Positions 26,446 through 33,992 of a stretch of 64,000 bases of DNA are shown one piece after another (the first letter of the stretch is position 1; each line of letters begins with the position of its first letter). The DNA is taken from NCBI GenBank assembly GCA_016790635.1, contig JAEUOR010000074.1, positions 62,001-126,000 of the forward strand, written 5' to 3'. The translations under genes and the position numbers were made by a program. The notes under the pieces were generated by a model that was not told the DNA's origin, did no database searches, and was given only the letters and a program-made list of their open reading frames with translations. The DNA comes from Burkholderiales bacterium (GTDB lineage: Bacteria; Pseudomonadota; Gammaproteobacteria; Burkholderiales; JAEUOS01).

Positions 26446-27143
26446 ATGCCGATCTCGTCTTGGTCCCCGGGCTCAACAACACGCGCGCCGTGTTCGACCG
26501 CCTGCTTCCTCACCTGCCTGCAGGCGTACGCGCGCTGCCGGTCGACAATCCGCCGCTGGAGTCGGTCGACGCCATCGCGCAGGCGCTGCTGGCCAGTTTG
26601 CCGCAGCGCTTCTGGCTGGCCGGTTTCTCGTTTGGCGGTTACGTGGCGCTGGCAATGCTTGCCGCGGCGCCGCAGCGGGTGCAGGGCCTGGCGATGATCT
26701 GCACCGCGCCGGGCGCGGATTCGCCTGCGGCCGCCGAGCGGCGGCAGGCCTCGCTTGCGCAGGTGGCAGAGGGCCGCTATTTCGAGATGATCGAATCGCA
26801 GGCTGCGCTCGCATTCCACCCCGACAGCCTGGCCGATGCCGCCATGATGGCCGAGCGCGCGGCCATGGTGCGTGCCTACGGCCCGGAGCGCTTCGTCGCG
26901 CATGTGCGCGCCACGATCGCGCGTCCGGATCGCACGACGCTCCTGGACGGCAAGCGAGCGACGATCGTCATCGGCGGCTCGCACGACAAGGCGTTTCCGC
27001 CTGCGGCGCTGGCCTATGCGAATGCCATTCCGGGCTGCCGCCAGGCCACCATCGAAGGTGCCGGACACCTGGTGCCGATGGAACAGCCAGCACAGCTCGC
27101 GCGCTGCCTGGGTGAGTGGCTGAGCGAGGGCACCGCGACCTGA
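26442..27143 (+). CDS. Alpha/beta hydrolase
   Basis: A 233-residue hydrolase. It opens with LVLVPGLNNTRAVFDRL (oxyanion loop). The nucleophile lies in AGFSFGGYVA, the likely acid in GGSHDKAFPP and the His in GAGHLVPMEQP. It resembles carboxylesterases and MhpC-like enzymes in general layout. Substrate unknown. It is translationally coupled to marR and closes the oxygenase-Bug-marR operon, converging with a LysR gene after 19 bases. Confidence 0.87.
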   Translation: MNADLVLVPGLNNTRAVFDRLLPHLPAGVRALPVDNPPLESVDAIAQALLASLPQRFWLAGFSFGGYVALAMLAAAPQRVQGLAMICTAPGADSPAAAERRQASLAQVAEGRYFEMIESQAALAFHPDSLADAAMMAERAAMVRAYGPERFVAHVRATIARPDRTTLLDGKRATIVIGGSHDKAFPPAALAYANAIPGCRQATIEGAGHLVPMEQPAQLARCLGEWLSEGTAT

Positions 27144-27162
27144 CAGGCGCGACTGCCGTCCG

Positions 27163-28176
27163 TCAGCGTCGCCTTGCGGTCGGTCGGCGGGAGTCAGGCG
27201 CCGCCGGACGCGCCCTTGCAAGCTGTCGTCGCGCGAGTGCGCCTATTTGCGCGCGCGCGACCGCAGCGGCCTCGCGCAGCCAGGCGCAGAATGCGCTCAC
27301 TTCCTCGCGATGCCGCGTCTGCGGGTTGATCAGCAGGAAGTGCGGATAGCCCGCCACCTTGAGTCTGCCGAACGGTGCCACCAGGTCGCCTTCGCGCATC
27401 AGGTCGGTCACCAGGGGTACGCGCGCGATCGCCACGCCCTGTCCGCGCAGCGCAGCCTGCACCATCTGGTCGAGGTAAGTGAAGCTGACGCTGCTTTTCG
27501 GGCGCACCGGCGCCAGGCGATTGGCCGCGAACCAGGCTTCCCAGGTGAGCGCGTCGTTGCTGGCCGCACTATGCTCGAAGCGCAAGAGGACGTGGTCGCG
27601 CAGGTCGGCCACCGCGCGTATCGGAAGTCGCTCGAGCAAGGCAGGACTGCATACCGGGAACACCTGGTCGCGAAACAGTTCTTCCGCATCCTGCGGCAGG
27701 CGTCGCTGGGCGCCGTGGCGGATCGCGATGTCGCAGCCTTCGTCGACCAGGTCGATGTAGGCGTCGCTGGCGATGATGCGCACATCCACGTCCGGGTGTG
27801 CTGCAGAGAATGCGGGCAGGCGCGGCAGCAACCACATCGAAGCGAACGACGCGTAGGTCGTCACGTTGACCGTCTTCACCGCATCACGCGCGCGACTGCG
27901 GATGCGCGCCACCGCCGCATCGATACCATCCAATCCATTGCGCACCGCGACCAGCAGCTCGCGACCATCAGGCAGCAAGGCCAGTGACCGCGTACCGCGA
28001 GAAAACAGTGCGAACCCCAATTCGCCTTCGAGGGTCTGGATCTGGCGGCTGACGGCGGACTGGGTCAAGTGCAGTTCAGCAGCGGCACGCGAGAAGCCGG
28101 ACAGGCGCGCCACCGCTTCGAAGCCGCGCAAGCCACCGAGCGATAGCGGGCGCGTGACGCGCCTGGGCTTATTCAT
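27163..28176 (-). CDS. LysR-family transcriptional regulator (GcvA-like)
   Basis: A 337-residue regulator. The helix-turn-helix is RLSGFSRAAAELHLTQSAVSRQIQTLE, followed by a periplasmic-binding-like effector domain with VNVTTYASFASMWLLPRLPAF, typical of the GcvA/AmpR branch. The C-terminus carries an Ala/Arg-rich extension. It is divergent from the DUF2917 gene over about 60 bases that hold a perfect palindrome, so it probably regulates that gene and itself. Confidence 0.88.
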   Translation of the reverse strand: MNKPRRVTRPLSLGGLRGFEAVARLSGFSRAAAELHLTQSAVSRQIQTLEGELGFALFSRGTRSLALLPDGRELLVAVRNGLDGIDAAVARIRSRARDAVKTVNVTTYASFASMWLLPRLPAFSAAHPDVDVRIIASDAYIDLVDEGCDIAIRHGAQRRLPQDAEELFRDQVFPVCSPALLERLPIRAVADLRDHVLLRFEHSAASNDALTWEAWFAANRLAPVRPKSSVSFTYLDQMVQAALRGQGVAIARVPLVTDLMREGDLVAPFGRLKVAGYPHFLLINPQTRHREEVSAFCAWLREAAAVARAQIGALARRQLARARPAAPDSRRPTARRR

Positions 28177-28180
28177 GAGG

Positions 28181-28193
28181 AATAATCATTATT
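28181..28193. promoter_or_regulatory. AT-rich palindrome between lysR and DUF2917 gene
   Basis: AATAAT-C-ATTATT is a perfect 13-base palindrome in an otherwise GC-rich region, four bases upstream of the LysR start codon. It is a candidate autoregulatory LysR site or a -10 region. Confidence 0.4.
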
Positions 28194-28238
28194 GCCACGC
28201 AAAACTCTCGCTTGAACTACGATTCTCACAGTCGCAAA

Positions 28239-28520
28239 ATGGCCCGGTCCGGATCGCTTGCGACTACCATGTTGCGTATTTTTCATGATTTTGCCGCATT
28301 ATTCCAACCCCGCCGCGCCGCGCGCCGCGTGGATTTGCCGGGCGGCGGCGTGATCGGCTTCAAGTCGCCGGCACGCGTCAAGGTCGAACGTGGAACCCTA
28401 TGGCTGACCCTGCCGGGTCTGCTCGATGACGTGACGCTGACGTGCGGGCAATCCACCCGTACCGGGCGCGGAGCGGTGTTCGAGGCCCTCGAACCGGCCA
28501 CCATCACGATCTCGACGTAG
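28239..28520 (+). CDS. DUF2917 domain protein
   Basis: A small protein of about 93 residues. The core (KVERGTLWLTLPGLLDDVTL, then CGQ, ending FEALEPATITI) looks like a compact beta-barrel of the DUF2917 family, which has no known function. Starts at ATG 28239 or 28269 are both possible. A TTG start at 28212 is less likely. It sits between lysR and the DUF1272 gene. Confidence 0.65.
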   Translation: MARSGSLATTMLRIFHDFAALFQPRRAARRVDLPGGGVIGFKSPARVKVERGTLWLTLPGLLDDVTLTCGQSTRTGRGAVFEALEPATITIST

Positions 28521-28534
28521 CGGCCGGAGGCCAC

Positions 28535-28843
28535 ATGCTTGAGCTGCGCCCGACTTGCGAGCACTGCAACCGCAACTTACCGCCGGAGTCGACCGATGCG
28601 GTGATCTGCTCCTTTGAGTGCACTTTTTGCCGCGACTGCGCCGACGGGCTGCTGGCCGGTGTCTGCCCGAACTGCGGCGGGGGTTTCAGCGCCCGGCCAA
28701 TCCGGCCGCGCATCAATCACCGTGGCGACAACTTCCTGGGCAAGTACCCGGCTTCAACGCAGGTCAAACATCGCCCCGCCGATCTGGACACGCATCGCGA
28801 GTTCGCGGAGCGAGTAGGCCGCATCCCCGCGCCGCAGCGCTGA
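28535..28843 (+). CDS. DUF1272 zinc-ribbon-like protein
   Basis: A 102-residue protein with cysteine pairs CEHC near 8-11, CSFECTFCRDC at 26-36 and CPNC near 46-49, enough to bind two zinc ions. It matches the DUF1272 family, whose members begin MLELRPxCExC. Function unknown. A GGAGG motif precedes the ATG. It lies 14 bases after the DUF2917 stop and 12 before the GST gene, so the three small genes may be one operon. Confidence 0.8.
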   Translation: MLELRPTCEHCNRNLPPESTDAVICSFECTFCRDCADGLLAGVCPNCGGGFSARPIRPRINHRGDNFLGKYPASTQVKHRPADLDTHREFAERVGRIPAPQR

Positions 28844-28855
28844 ACGAGGTCCGTC

Positions 28856-29464
28856 ATGCTGCGCGTCTACGGCGATGTCTTCTCGGGCAACTGCTACAAG
28901 GTCAAACTGCTGTTGCATCAACTCGGACTTGAGCATGAGTGGCGCAACATCGATATCCTCAAGCGTGAGTCCCGCACGCCGGAATTCCTCGCCCTGAATT
29001 CCAATGGCCGCATCCCGGTGCTGCAAATTGCACCGGATATGCACCTGGCCGAATCCAACGCCATCCTGCAATATCTCGCCAATGATGGCCAAAGCGACCG
29101 CTTGTGGCCAGGCGGACGCGCGGATCAGGCACGCGCCCTGCAATGGATGTTCTTCGAGCAATACAGCCATGAACCCTACGTCGCAACGGCGCGATACATC
29201 GTTCGCTACCTGGGTCGGCCACCTGAACAAGAGGAACGCCTGCAAGACAAGTTCGGGCCGGGTTACGCCGCACTTTCGGTCATGGAAAAGCACCTGGAGG
29301 CGAATGCCTTTTTCGCGGCGGGGCGGTACACCGTCGCCGACATCGCGCTCTACGCCTACACTCACGTGGCCCACGAGGGCGGCTTCGACCTCGCGCGCTT
29401 TCCGGCAGTGAACGCCTGGATGGAGCGCGTACGCGGCCAACCGCGACACATCGGGATGGGGTAA
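28856..29464 (+). CDS. Glutathione S-transferase family protein
   Basis: A 202-residue GST. The N-terminal thioredoxin-like domain contains VFSGNCYKVKLLL with a candidate catalytic Ser/Cys, NGRIPVLQI (cis-Pro) and LAESNAI (the glutathione gamma-glutamyl contact). The C-terminal helical domain has YTVADIALYAYTHVA. It may conjugate or isomerise an electrophile. In bacteria such genes often accompany aromatic catabolism, including lignin ether cleavage, but no substrate can be named. Confidence 0.88.
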   Translation: MLRVYGDVFSGNCYKVKLLLHQLGLEHEWRNIDILKRESRTPEFLALNSNGRIPVLQIAPDMHLAESNAILQYLANDGQSDRLWPGGRADQARALQWMFFEQYSHEPYVATARYIVRYLGRPPEQEERLQDKFGPGYAALSVMEKHLEANAFFAAGRYTVADIALYAYTHVAHEGGFDLARFPAVNAWMERVRGQPRHIGMG

Positions 29465-29520
29465 GCCTCGGCCGCCCTGCGGGGCCCGGCCTGCCGCACT
29501 GACGGGCGAACCTTCAAACG

Positions 29521-29552
29521 GAGTCAGCGACTCATCCCGGCGTGCGCGCCGG
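29521..29552. other. Hairpins between convergent GST and ligC genes
   Basis: GAGTC-AGC-GACTC (29521-29533) and CCGGCG-TGCG-CGCCGG (29537-29552) are perfect inverted repeats between the two convergent genes. They could stop transcription in both directions, but neither is followed by a T run. Confidence 0.45.
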
Positions 29553-29567
29553 CCGGACCGCAGCCCG

Positions 29568-30509
29568 TCAGCTCAGTTGCTGCTCCAGCTGGTGCAGCAC
29601 GCGATAGCAGGGCAGCACCTGCGCCACGCTGGCGTTGGGCTCGCGCTTGCCGCGGATCGCGGCGATGAACTCGCGGTCCTGCAGTTCGATGCCGTTCATC
29701 GACACATCGACCTTGGAGACGTCGATCTTCTCGTCCTTGCCGTTGTAGAGGTCGTCGTAGCGCGCGATGTAGGTGCCGGTGTCGCCGATGTAGCGAAAGA
29801 AGGTGCCCAGCGGACCGTCGTTGTTGAACGACAGCGAAAGGGTGAGGATGGCGCCGGTCGAGCTCTTCAACTGGATCGACATGTCCATCGCGATGCCGAG
29901 GGTCGGGTGGATCGGCCCCTGGATCGCGTTGGCCGCCGTGACCTGCCCGCCGGTCTGGTACTGGAAAAGGTCGACGGTGTGCGCCGCATGGTGCCACAGC
30001 AGGTGATCGGTCCACGAGCGCGGCTGGCCCAGCGCGTTCATGTTGGTGCGGCGGAAAAAGTAGGTCTGCACATCCATTTGCTGGATGGCGAACTCGCGCG
30101 CGACGATCTTCTTGCGGACCCATTGGTGGCTGGGATTGAAGCGCCGCGTGTGGCCGCACATGGCCGTGAGCCCGGTTTCCTTGGCCAGCGCGACCACGGC
30201 CTCGGCGTCCTTCAGGCTGTCAGCCAGGGGAATCTCGACCTGCACGTGCTTGCCTGCCCGCATGCAGGCGATCGCCTGCGCGGCGTGCATCTGCGTCGGG
30301 GTGCAGAGGATCACGGCATCGACTTCCTTTATCGCCAGGCTGTCGGCCAACTCGGTCGAGACGTGGGGCACCTTGAACTTGGCGGCGACTTCCTGGGTCT
30401 TGGCGAGTTCGCGACCGACGAGCGAAACGACTTCAACCCCGTCGATCTTGGCCAGCCCTTCGAGGTGCTTGATGCCGAATGCGCCGGCTCCGGCGAGTGC
30501 GATTTTCAT
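29568..30509 (-). CDS. ligC: 4-carboxy-2-hydroxymuconate-6-semialdehyde dehydrogenase (Gfo/Idh/MocA family)
   Basis: A 313-residue NAD(P)-dependent oxidoreductase. It has an N-terminal Rossmann fold (LAGAGAFGIKHLEGL), the family EIPLADS region (in place of EKP), and CGHTRRFNPSHQWV and HHAAHTVDLF in the catalytic domain. It follows ligA and ligB on the same strand, as expected for the LigC/PmdC enzyme that oxidises the hemiacetal of the ring-cleavage product to 2-pyrone-4,6-dicarboxylate. The assignment rests on family plus operon context. It is the last gene of the operon. Confidence 0.85.
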   Translation of the reverse strand: MKIALAGAGAFGIKHLEGLAKIDGVEVVSLVGRELAKTQEVAAKFKVPHVSTELADSLAIKEVDAVILCTPTQMHAAQAIACMRAGKHVQVEIPLADSLKDAEAVVALAKETGLTAMCGHTRRFNPSHQWVRKKIVAREFAIQQMDVQTYFFRRTNMNALGQPRSWTDHLLWHHAAHTVDLFQYQTGGQVTAANAIQGPIHPTLGIAMDMSIQLKSSTGAILTLSLSFNNDGPLGTFFRYIGDTGTYIARYDDLYNGKDEKIDVSKVDVSMNGIELQDREFIAAIRGKREPNASVAQVLPCYRVLHQLEQQLS

Positions 30510-30519
30510 GATGATTCCT

Positions 30520-31377
30520 TTACCGGTTTTCCAGGATCAGGTGCCCGACCGCCGTGTTCGACGCCGGCACGTGATAGAAGCGATGGCGCACGGTGGGCTT
30601 AGGCCCGCCCGCGGCCGCATCGCTCATCGCGCCACGCGCAATGAGCCACATGACCAGTTCGATGCCTTCCGAGCCGGCCTCGCGCACATACTCGATGTGC
30701 GGTCGTAGCGCCAGTGCGGCGGGATCAGCGATGAGTTGGTCCAGAAAGCCGTTGTCCCAGGGCGCGTTGATGAGACCGGCGCGCGGACCCTGCAACTGGT
30801 GGCTCATTCCGCCCGTGCCCCAGATCTGCACGTTCAGGTCCGCGTCGTAGCTGCGGATCGCCCTGGCGATCGCGCGACCAAGCTGATAGCAGCGATTGCC
30901 CGAGGGCACCGGGTACTGCACGACATTGACCGCGAAAGGGATCACCGGGCAGGGCCAGGCCTGCGGCTGCCCGCACATGAGCGAGAGCGGCACGGTGAGG
31001 CCGTGGTCGACGTCCATCTTGTTGACGATCGTCAGGTCGAAGTCATCCTGGATCACCGACTGTGCGATGTGGCTGGCCAGGTCCGGGTGGCCGATCACCT
31101 TGGGCACCGGGCGCGGACCCCAACCCTCATCCGCGACTGCGTATTCGGCGGCCGTGCCGATGGCGAAGGTCGGGATCATTTCCAGGCTGAACGCGGTCGC
31201 GTGGTCGTTGAAGACCAGGAAGATCACGTCCGGCCGGTTGTCCTTCATCCACGCCTTGGAGAACTCGTAGCCCTTGAAGAGCGGCTGCCAGTAGGGCTCA
31301 TGGGTCTTGCCCAGATCCATGGCCGCGCCGATGGCCGGCACATGCGAGGTATAGACCGATGCGCTGATGTGTGCCAT
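30520..31377 (-). CDS. ligB: Protocatechuate 4,5-dioxygenase beta subunit
   Basis: The 285-residue catalytic subunit of the class III extradiol dioxygenase. It opens the protocatechuate ring between C4 and C5, giving 4-carboxy-2-hydroxymuconate semialdehyde. The Fe(II) ligands are at the family positions, shifted by two for the second and third: His12 (TSHVPA), His59 (FNDHA) and Glu240 (SEGIE). The catalytic His193 lies in GTGGMSHQL. The gene follows ligA with 10 bases between, and ligC follows after 10 more. Confidence 0.93.
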   Translation of the reverse strand: MAHISASVYTSHVPAIGAAMDLGKTHEPYWQPLFKGYEFSKAWMKDNRPDVIFLVFNDHATAFSLEMIPTFAIGTAAEYAVADEGWGPRPVPKVIGHPDLASHIAQSVIQDDFDLTIVNKMDVDHGLTVPLSLMCGQPQAWPCPVIPFAVNVVQYPVPSGNRCYQLGRAIARAIRSYDADLNVQIWGTGGMSHQLQGPRAGLINAPWDNGFLDQLIADPAALALRPHIEYVREAGSEGIELVMWLIARGAMSDAAAGGPKPTVRHRFYHVPASNTAVGHLILENR

Positions 31378-31387
31378 GCGTCGTCTC

Positions 31388-31828
31388 CTAGAGCAGCCGG
31401 CCGGTGCCGCTGCCCTGCGGCTGGCGGTTGGCCTGCGCGTCGCCGTTCTCGCCGACCACGCGATTGCCCTCGGCCGAGCGCCCGCCCTTGATCATCATGT
31501 CGCGATACTCCTCCTCGGTCTTGCCGGTCATGCTGCCGGCCATCTGCTGGAAGCTCTTGCCATGGGTGGCGCCCAGCTTGGCCAGGAAATAGATGTTGCC
31601 GCCGGCGCGGATGCCGCGATTCAAGTCGGCCGTGAGCACGGCCTGCTTTTGCTCCTCGTCCATGGGCCATTCGTCCACGTAGGCGCGCTGGTCGGCAAGG
31701 AAGCGCTTGCGGTTCTCGGCCTTCATGAGCGACATGCAGAACTGGTTCAGCCAATAGCCCTTGCGCGACTGCTCCATGTCGAAGATGGTCGTGCCGGGGA
31801 CATCGAGGTAAGGTTTATCCAGGGCCAT
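31388..31828 (-). CDS. ligA: Protocatechuate 4,5-dioxygenase alpha subunit
   Basis: A 146-residue helical subunit that covers the active site of LigB. The sequence runs VPGTTIFDMEQSRKGYWLNQ, then FCMSLMKAENRKRFLADQ, and GATHGKSFQQMAGSMTG, matching LigA/PmdA. The C-terminal tail is Asn/Gln/Gly-rich and probably flexible. It lies five bases after ligI and ten before ligB. Confidence 0.93.
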   Translation of the reverse strand: MALDKPYLDVPGTTIFDMEQSRKGYWLNQFCMSLMKAENRKRFLADQRAYVDEWPMDEEQKQAVLTADLNRGIRAGGNIYFLAKLGATHGKSFQQMAGSMTGKTEEEYRDMMIKGGRSAEGNRVVGENGDAQANRQPQGSGTGRLL

Positions 31829-31833
31829 GGCGA

Positions 31834-32739
31834 TCAGCTCCAGTAAAGGCGCATGGGGTTATCGACCAGCAGCTTTTGCTGCAATGCCGGCGTCGGCGCG
31901 ATGTGCGGTATGAAATCCACCAAGAGGCCGTCGTCGGGCATGTGCTTCTTGAGGTTGGGATGCGGCCAGTCCGTGCCCCACAGTACGCGGTCGGGAAAGG
32001 TTTCGACCAGATGGCGCGCGAAAGGCACCACGTCGCGGTAGGCGTTGCGCTCGCCGTTCAAGGCCGCGGGTCCTGTCACCGAGAGGCGTTCGGGGCAGGT
32101 CACCTTGGACCAGACGTTGGGATGCTCGCGCATGAACTTGACGAAAAACCCGAACTGCGGACCATCGACCGGCTGCGTGACGTCCGGCGTGCCCATGTGG
32201 TCCACCACCACGACGGTCGGCAGCGCGGTGAAGAAGTCCCACAGCTCGGGCAGGTCGGCGGCCTCGAAGTAGATCACCACATGCCAGCCGAGCGGCTTGA
32301 TGCGACTGGCGATCTCGAGCAGTTCTTCCTTGGGGGTGAAATCGACCAGGCGCTTGACGAAATTGAAGCGCACGCCGCGCACGCCGGCGGCGTCCAGTGC
32401 CTGCAATTGCGCGTCGCTGATGTCGCGCCGCACGGTGGCGACGCCGCGCGCGCGTCCGCCCGAGGCCTTGAGCGCATCGACCACTGCGCTGTTGTCGGCC
32501 CCGTGGCAGGTCGCCTGGACGATCACGTTGCGCTCGAAACCCAGGTGATCCCGCAGCGCGAAGAGCTGCGCCCTGGAAGCGTCGCAGGGCGTGTACTTGC
32601 GCTCAGGGGCGAAGGGAAACTCCGCCCCCGGGCCGAACACATGGCAATGCGCGTCGACGCTGCCGGGGGGCAGGTGGAAGTGCGGCTTGGCCGGACCGGC
32701 GTACCAGTCCAGCCAGCCCGGGGTCTTGGTGAATGTCAT
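31834..32739 (-). CDS. ligI: 2-pyrone-4,6-dicarboxylate lactonase
   Basis: A 301-residue amidohydrolase that opens 2-pyrone-4,6-dicarboxylate to 4-oxalomesaconate. The opening motif VDAHCHVFGPG gives His31 and His33, His181 lies in VVVDHMGTPD, and Asp257 in WGTDWPHP. These match the catalytic set of LigI, which unusually for the family works without metal. It lies between ligJ and ligA. The ribosome-binding site is weak. Confidence 0.92.
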   Translation of the reverse strand: MTFTKTPGWLDWYAGPAKPHFHLPPGSVDAHCHVFGPGAEFPFAPERKYTPCDASRAQLFALRDHLGFERNVIVQATCHGADNSAVVDALKASGGRARGVATVRRDISDAQLQALDAAGVRGVRFNFVKRLVDFTPKEELLEIASRIKPLGWHVVIYFEAADLPELWDFFTALPTVVVVDHMGTPDVTQPVDGPQFGFFVKFMREHPNVWSKVTCPERLSVTGPAALNGERNAYRDVVPFARHLVETFPDRVLWGTDWPHPNLKKHMPDDGLLVDFIPHIAPTPALQQKLLVDNPMRLYWS

Positions 32740-32781
32740 CCGATGGTTCCGTCTTCGCGGCGCGTCAGTTTCCGCGCACCG

Positions 32782-33795
32782 TCATTGCAGCTTGGCATTC
32801 AGGCGCCCGAACACGCGCCGCGCGTTGCCCTCGTAGATCTTGGCTCGATCCGATGGCGAGAGGCTGGAGGCCTCGATGTAGCGCTTGGTGTCGTCGTACA
32901 TGAAACCGGACTCGGGATCGACCCCGCGCACCGCGCCGATCATCTCGGAGGCGAAGAGGATGTTGTCCACCGGGATCACCTTGGTAAGAAGGTCGATGCC
33001 CGGCTGGTGATACACGCAGGTGTCGAAAAAGATGTTGCCCAGAAGGTGCTCCTTGAGCGGCGGCAGCTTCATGTCCTGCGCCAGGCCGCGAAAGCGCCCC
33101 CAGTGGTAGGGTGCCGCGCCGCCGCCATGCGGAATGATGAACTTGAGCCTGGGAAAGCGCTTGAAGATGTCCGAGGTCAGGCACTGCATGAACGCGGTGG
33201 TGTCGGCGTTCAGGTAGTGCGCGCCGGTGGTGTGGAAGCAGGCGTTGCAGGAAGTCGAGACGTGGATCATCGCCGGGATGTCGTACTCGATCATCCGCTC
33301 GTAGATCGGGAACCACTGCGGATCGCTCAAGGGCGGCGAGGTCCAGTGCCCGCCGGACGGATCCGGATTGAGGTTGATGACCACGAAGCCGTAGTCCTTG
33401 ACGCAGCGGTCGATCTCGGGGATGCAGGTGGCGGGTGCCGCGCCCGGGGATTGCGGCAGCATGGCCCCGCCGATGAAGCGCTTGGGAAAAAGCTGGTGGA
33501 TGCGGAAGATCAGTTCGTTGCAGATCGCCGCCCAGGTGGATGAAGTGTTGAAGTCGCCGATGTGATGCGCCATGTAGCTGGCGCGCGGCGAGAAGATGGT
33601 GACGTCCGAGCCGCGCTCGTTCATCATCTTCAACTGGTTTTTCTCGATGGTCTCGGAGAGCTCGTCGTCGCTGATCTTGAGGTCGGACGCCTTGGGGCCC
33701 AGCGCCGGGTTCGCCAGGTTGGCGATCTGCTTCTGGCGCCAGTCGTCCAGTGCAGGGGGAGAGGTCGTGTAGTGGCCGTGGCAGTCGATGATCAT
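32782..33795 (-). CDS. ligJ: 4-oxalomesaconate hydratase
   Basis: A 337-residue amidohydrolase-fold hydratase that adds water to 4-oxalomesaconate to give 4-carboxy-4-hydroxy-2-oxoadipate. The metal and catalytic residues are His6 and His8 (IDCHGHYT), His178 (MIHVS), His223 (IIPHGGG) and Glu284 (FASEMIG), as in LigJ. The frame is open upstream to 33936. The ATG at 33795 is chosen because MIIDCHGHY is the family N-terminus. The aldolase that should follow this step (LigK) is not in the operon. Confidence 0.92.
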   Translation of the reverse strand: MIIDCHGHYTTSPPALDDWRQKQIANLANPALGPKASDLKISDDELSETIEKNQLKMMNERGSDVTIFSPRASYMAHHIGDFNTSSTWAAICNELIFRIHQLFPKRFIGGAMLPQSPGAAPATCIPEIDRCVKDYGFVVINLNPDPSGGHWTSPPLSDPQWFPIYERMIEYDIPAMIHVSTSCNACFHTTGAHYLNADTTAFMQCLTSDIFKRFPRLKFIIPHGGGAAPYHWGRFRGLAQDMKLPPLKEHLLGNIFFDTCVYHQPGIDLLTKVIPVDNILFASEMIGAVRGVDPESGFMYDDTKRYIEASSLSPSDRAKIYEGNARRVFGRLNAKLQ

Positions 33796-33930
33796 GCGAT
33801 GCTTTCCGTGTTTCGGCGGTAATACCCGGTGCGGGCGAGGCGACATTATGCCGCCGCCGGTGTGCAACCCTGACGGGAGAGGTTGCGCCCAGTCCCGATT
33901 GTGATGCCCCGCACGACTGCCGGAAAGCGG

Positions 33931-33961
33931 TATCACCGGACTAGCAGAAATGCCAGTCCGG
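33931..33961 (-). promoter_or_regulatory. LysR-box-like motif and hairpin between the Bug gene and ligJ
   Basis: TATCACCGGACTAGCAG (33931-33947, plus strand) repeats at 35010-35026 with 14 of 17 bases identical and contains a T-N11-A LysR box. Overlapping it, CCGGACT and AGTCCGG (33936-33942 and 33955-33961) plus GCA/TGC around a GAAA loop form an 11-position stem with one mismatch. The element could be an operator, an attenuating or RNA-protecting hairpin, or both. It lies in the 197-base gap after the Bug gene. Confidence 0.55.
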
Positions 33962-33992
33962 CATAGCCGAGCGCCGGCTGCCCGCCCGGCGT

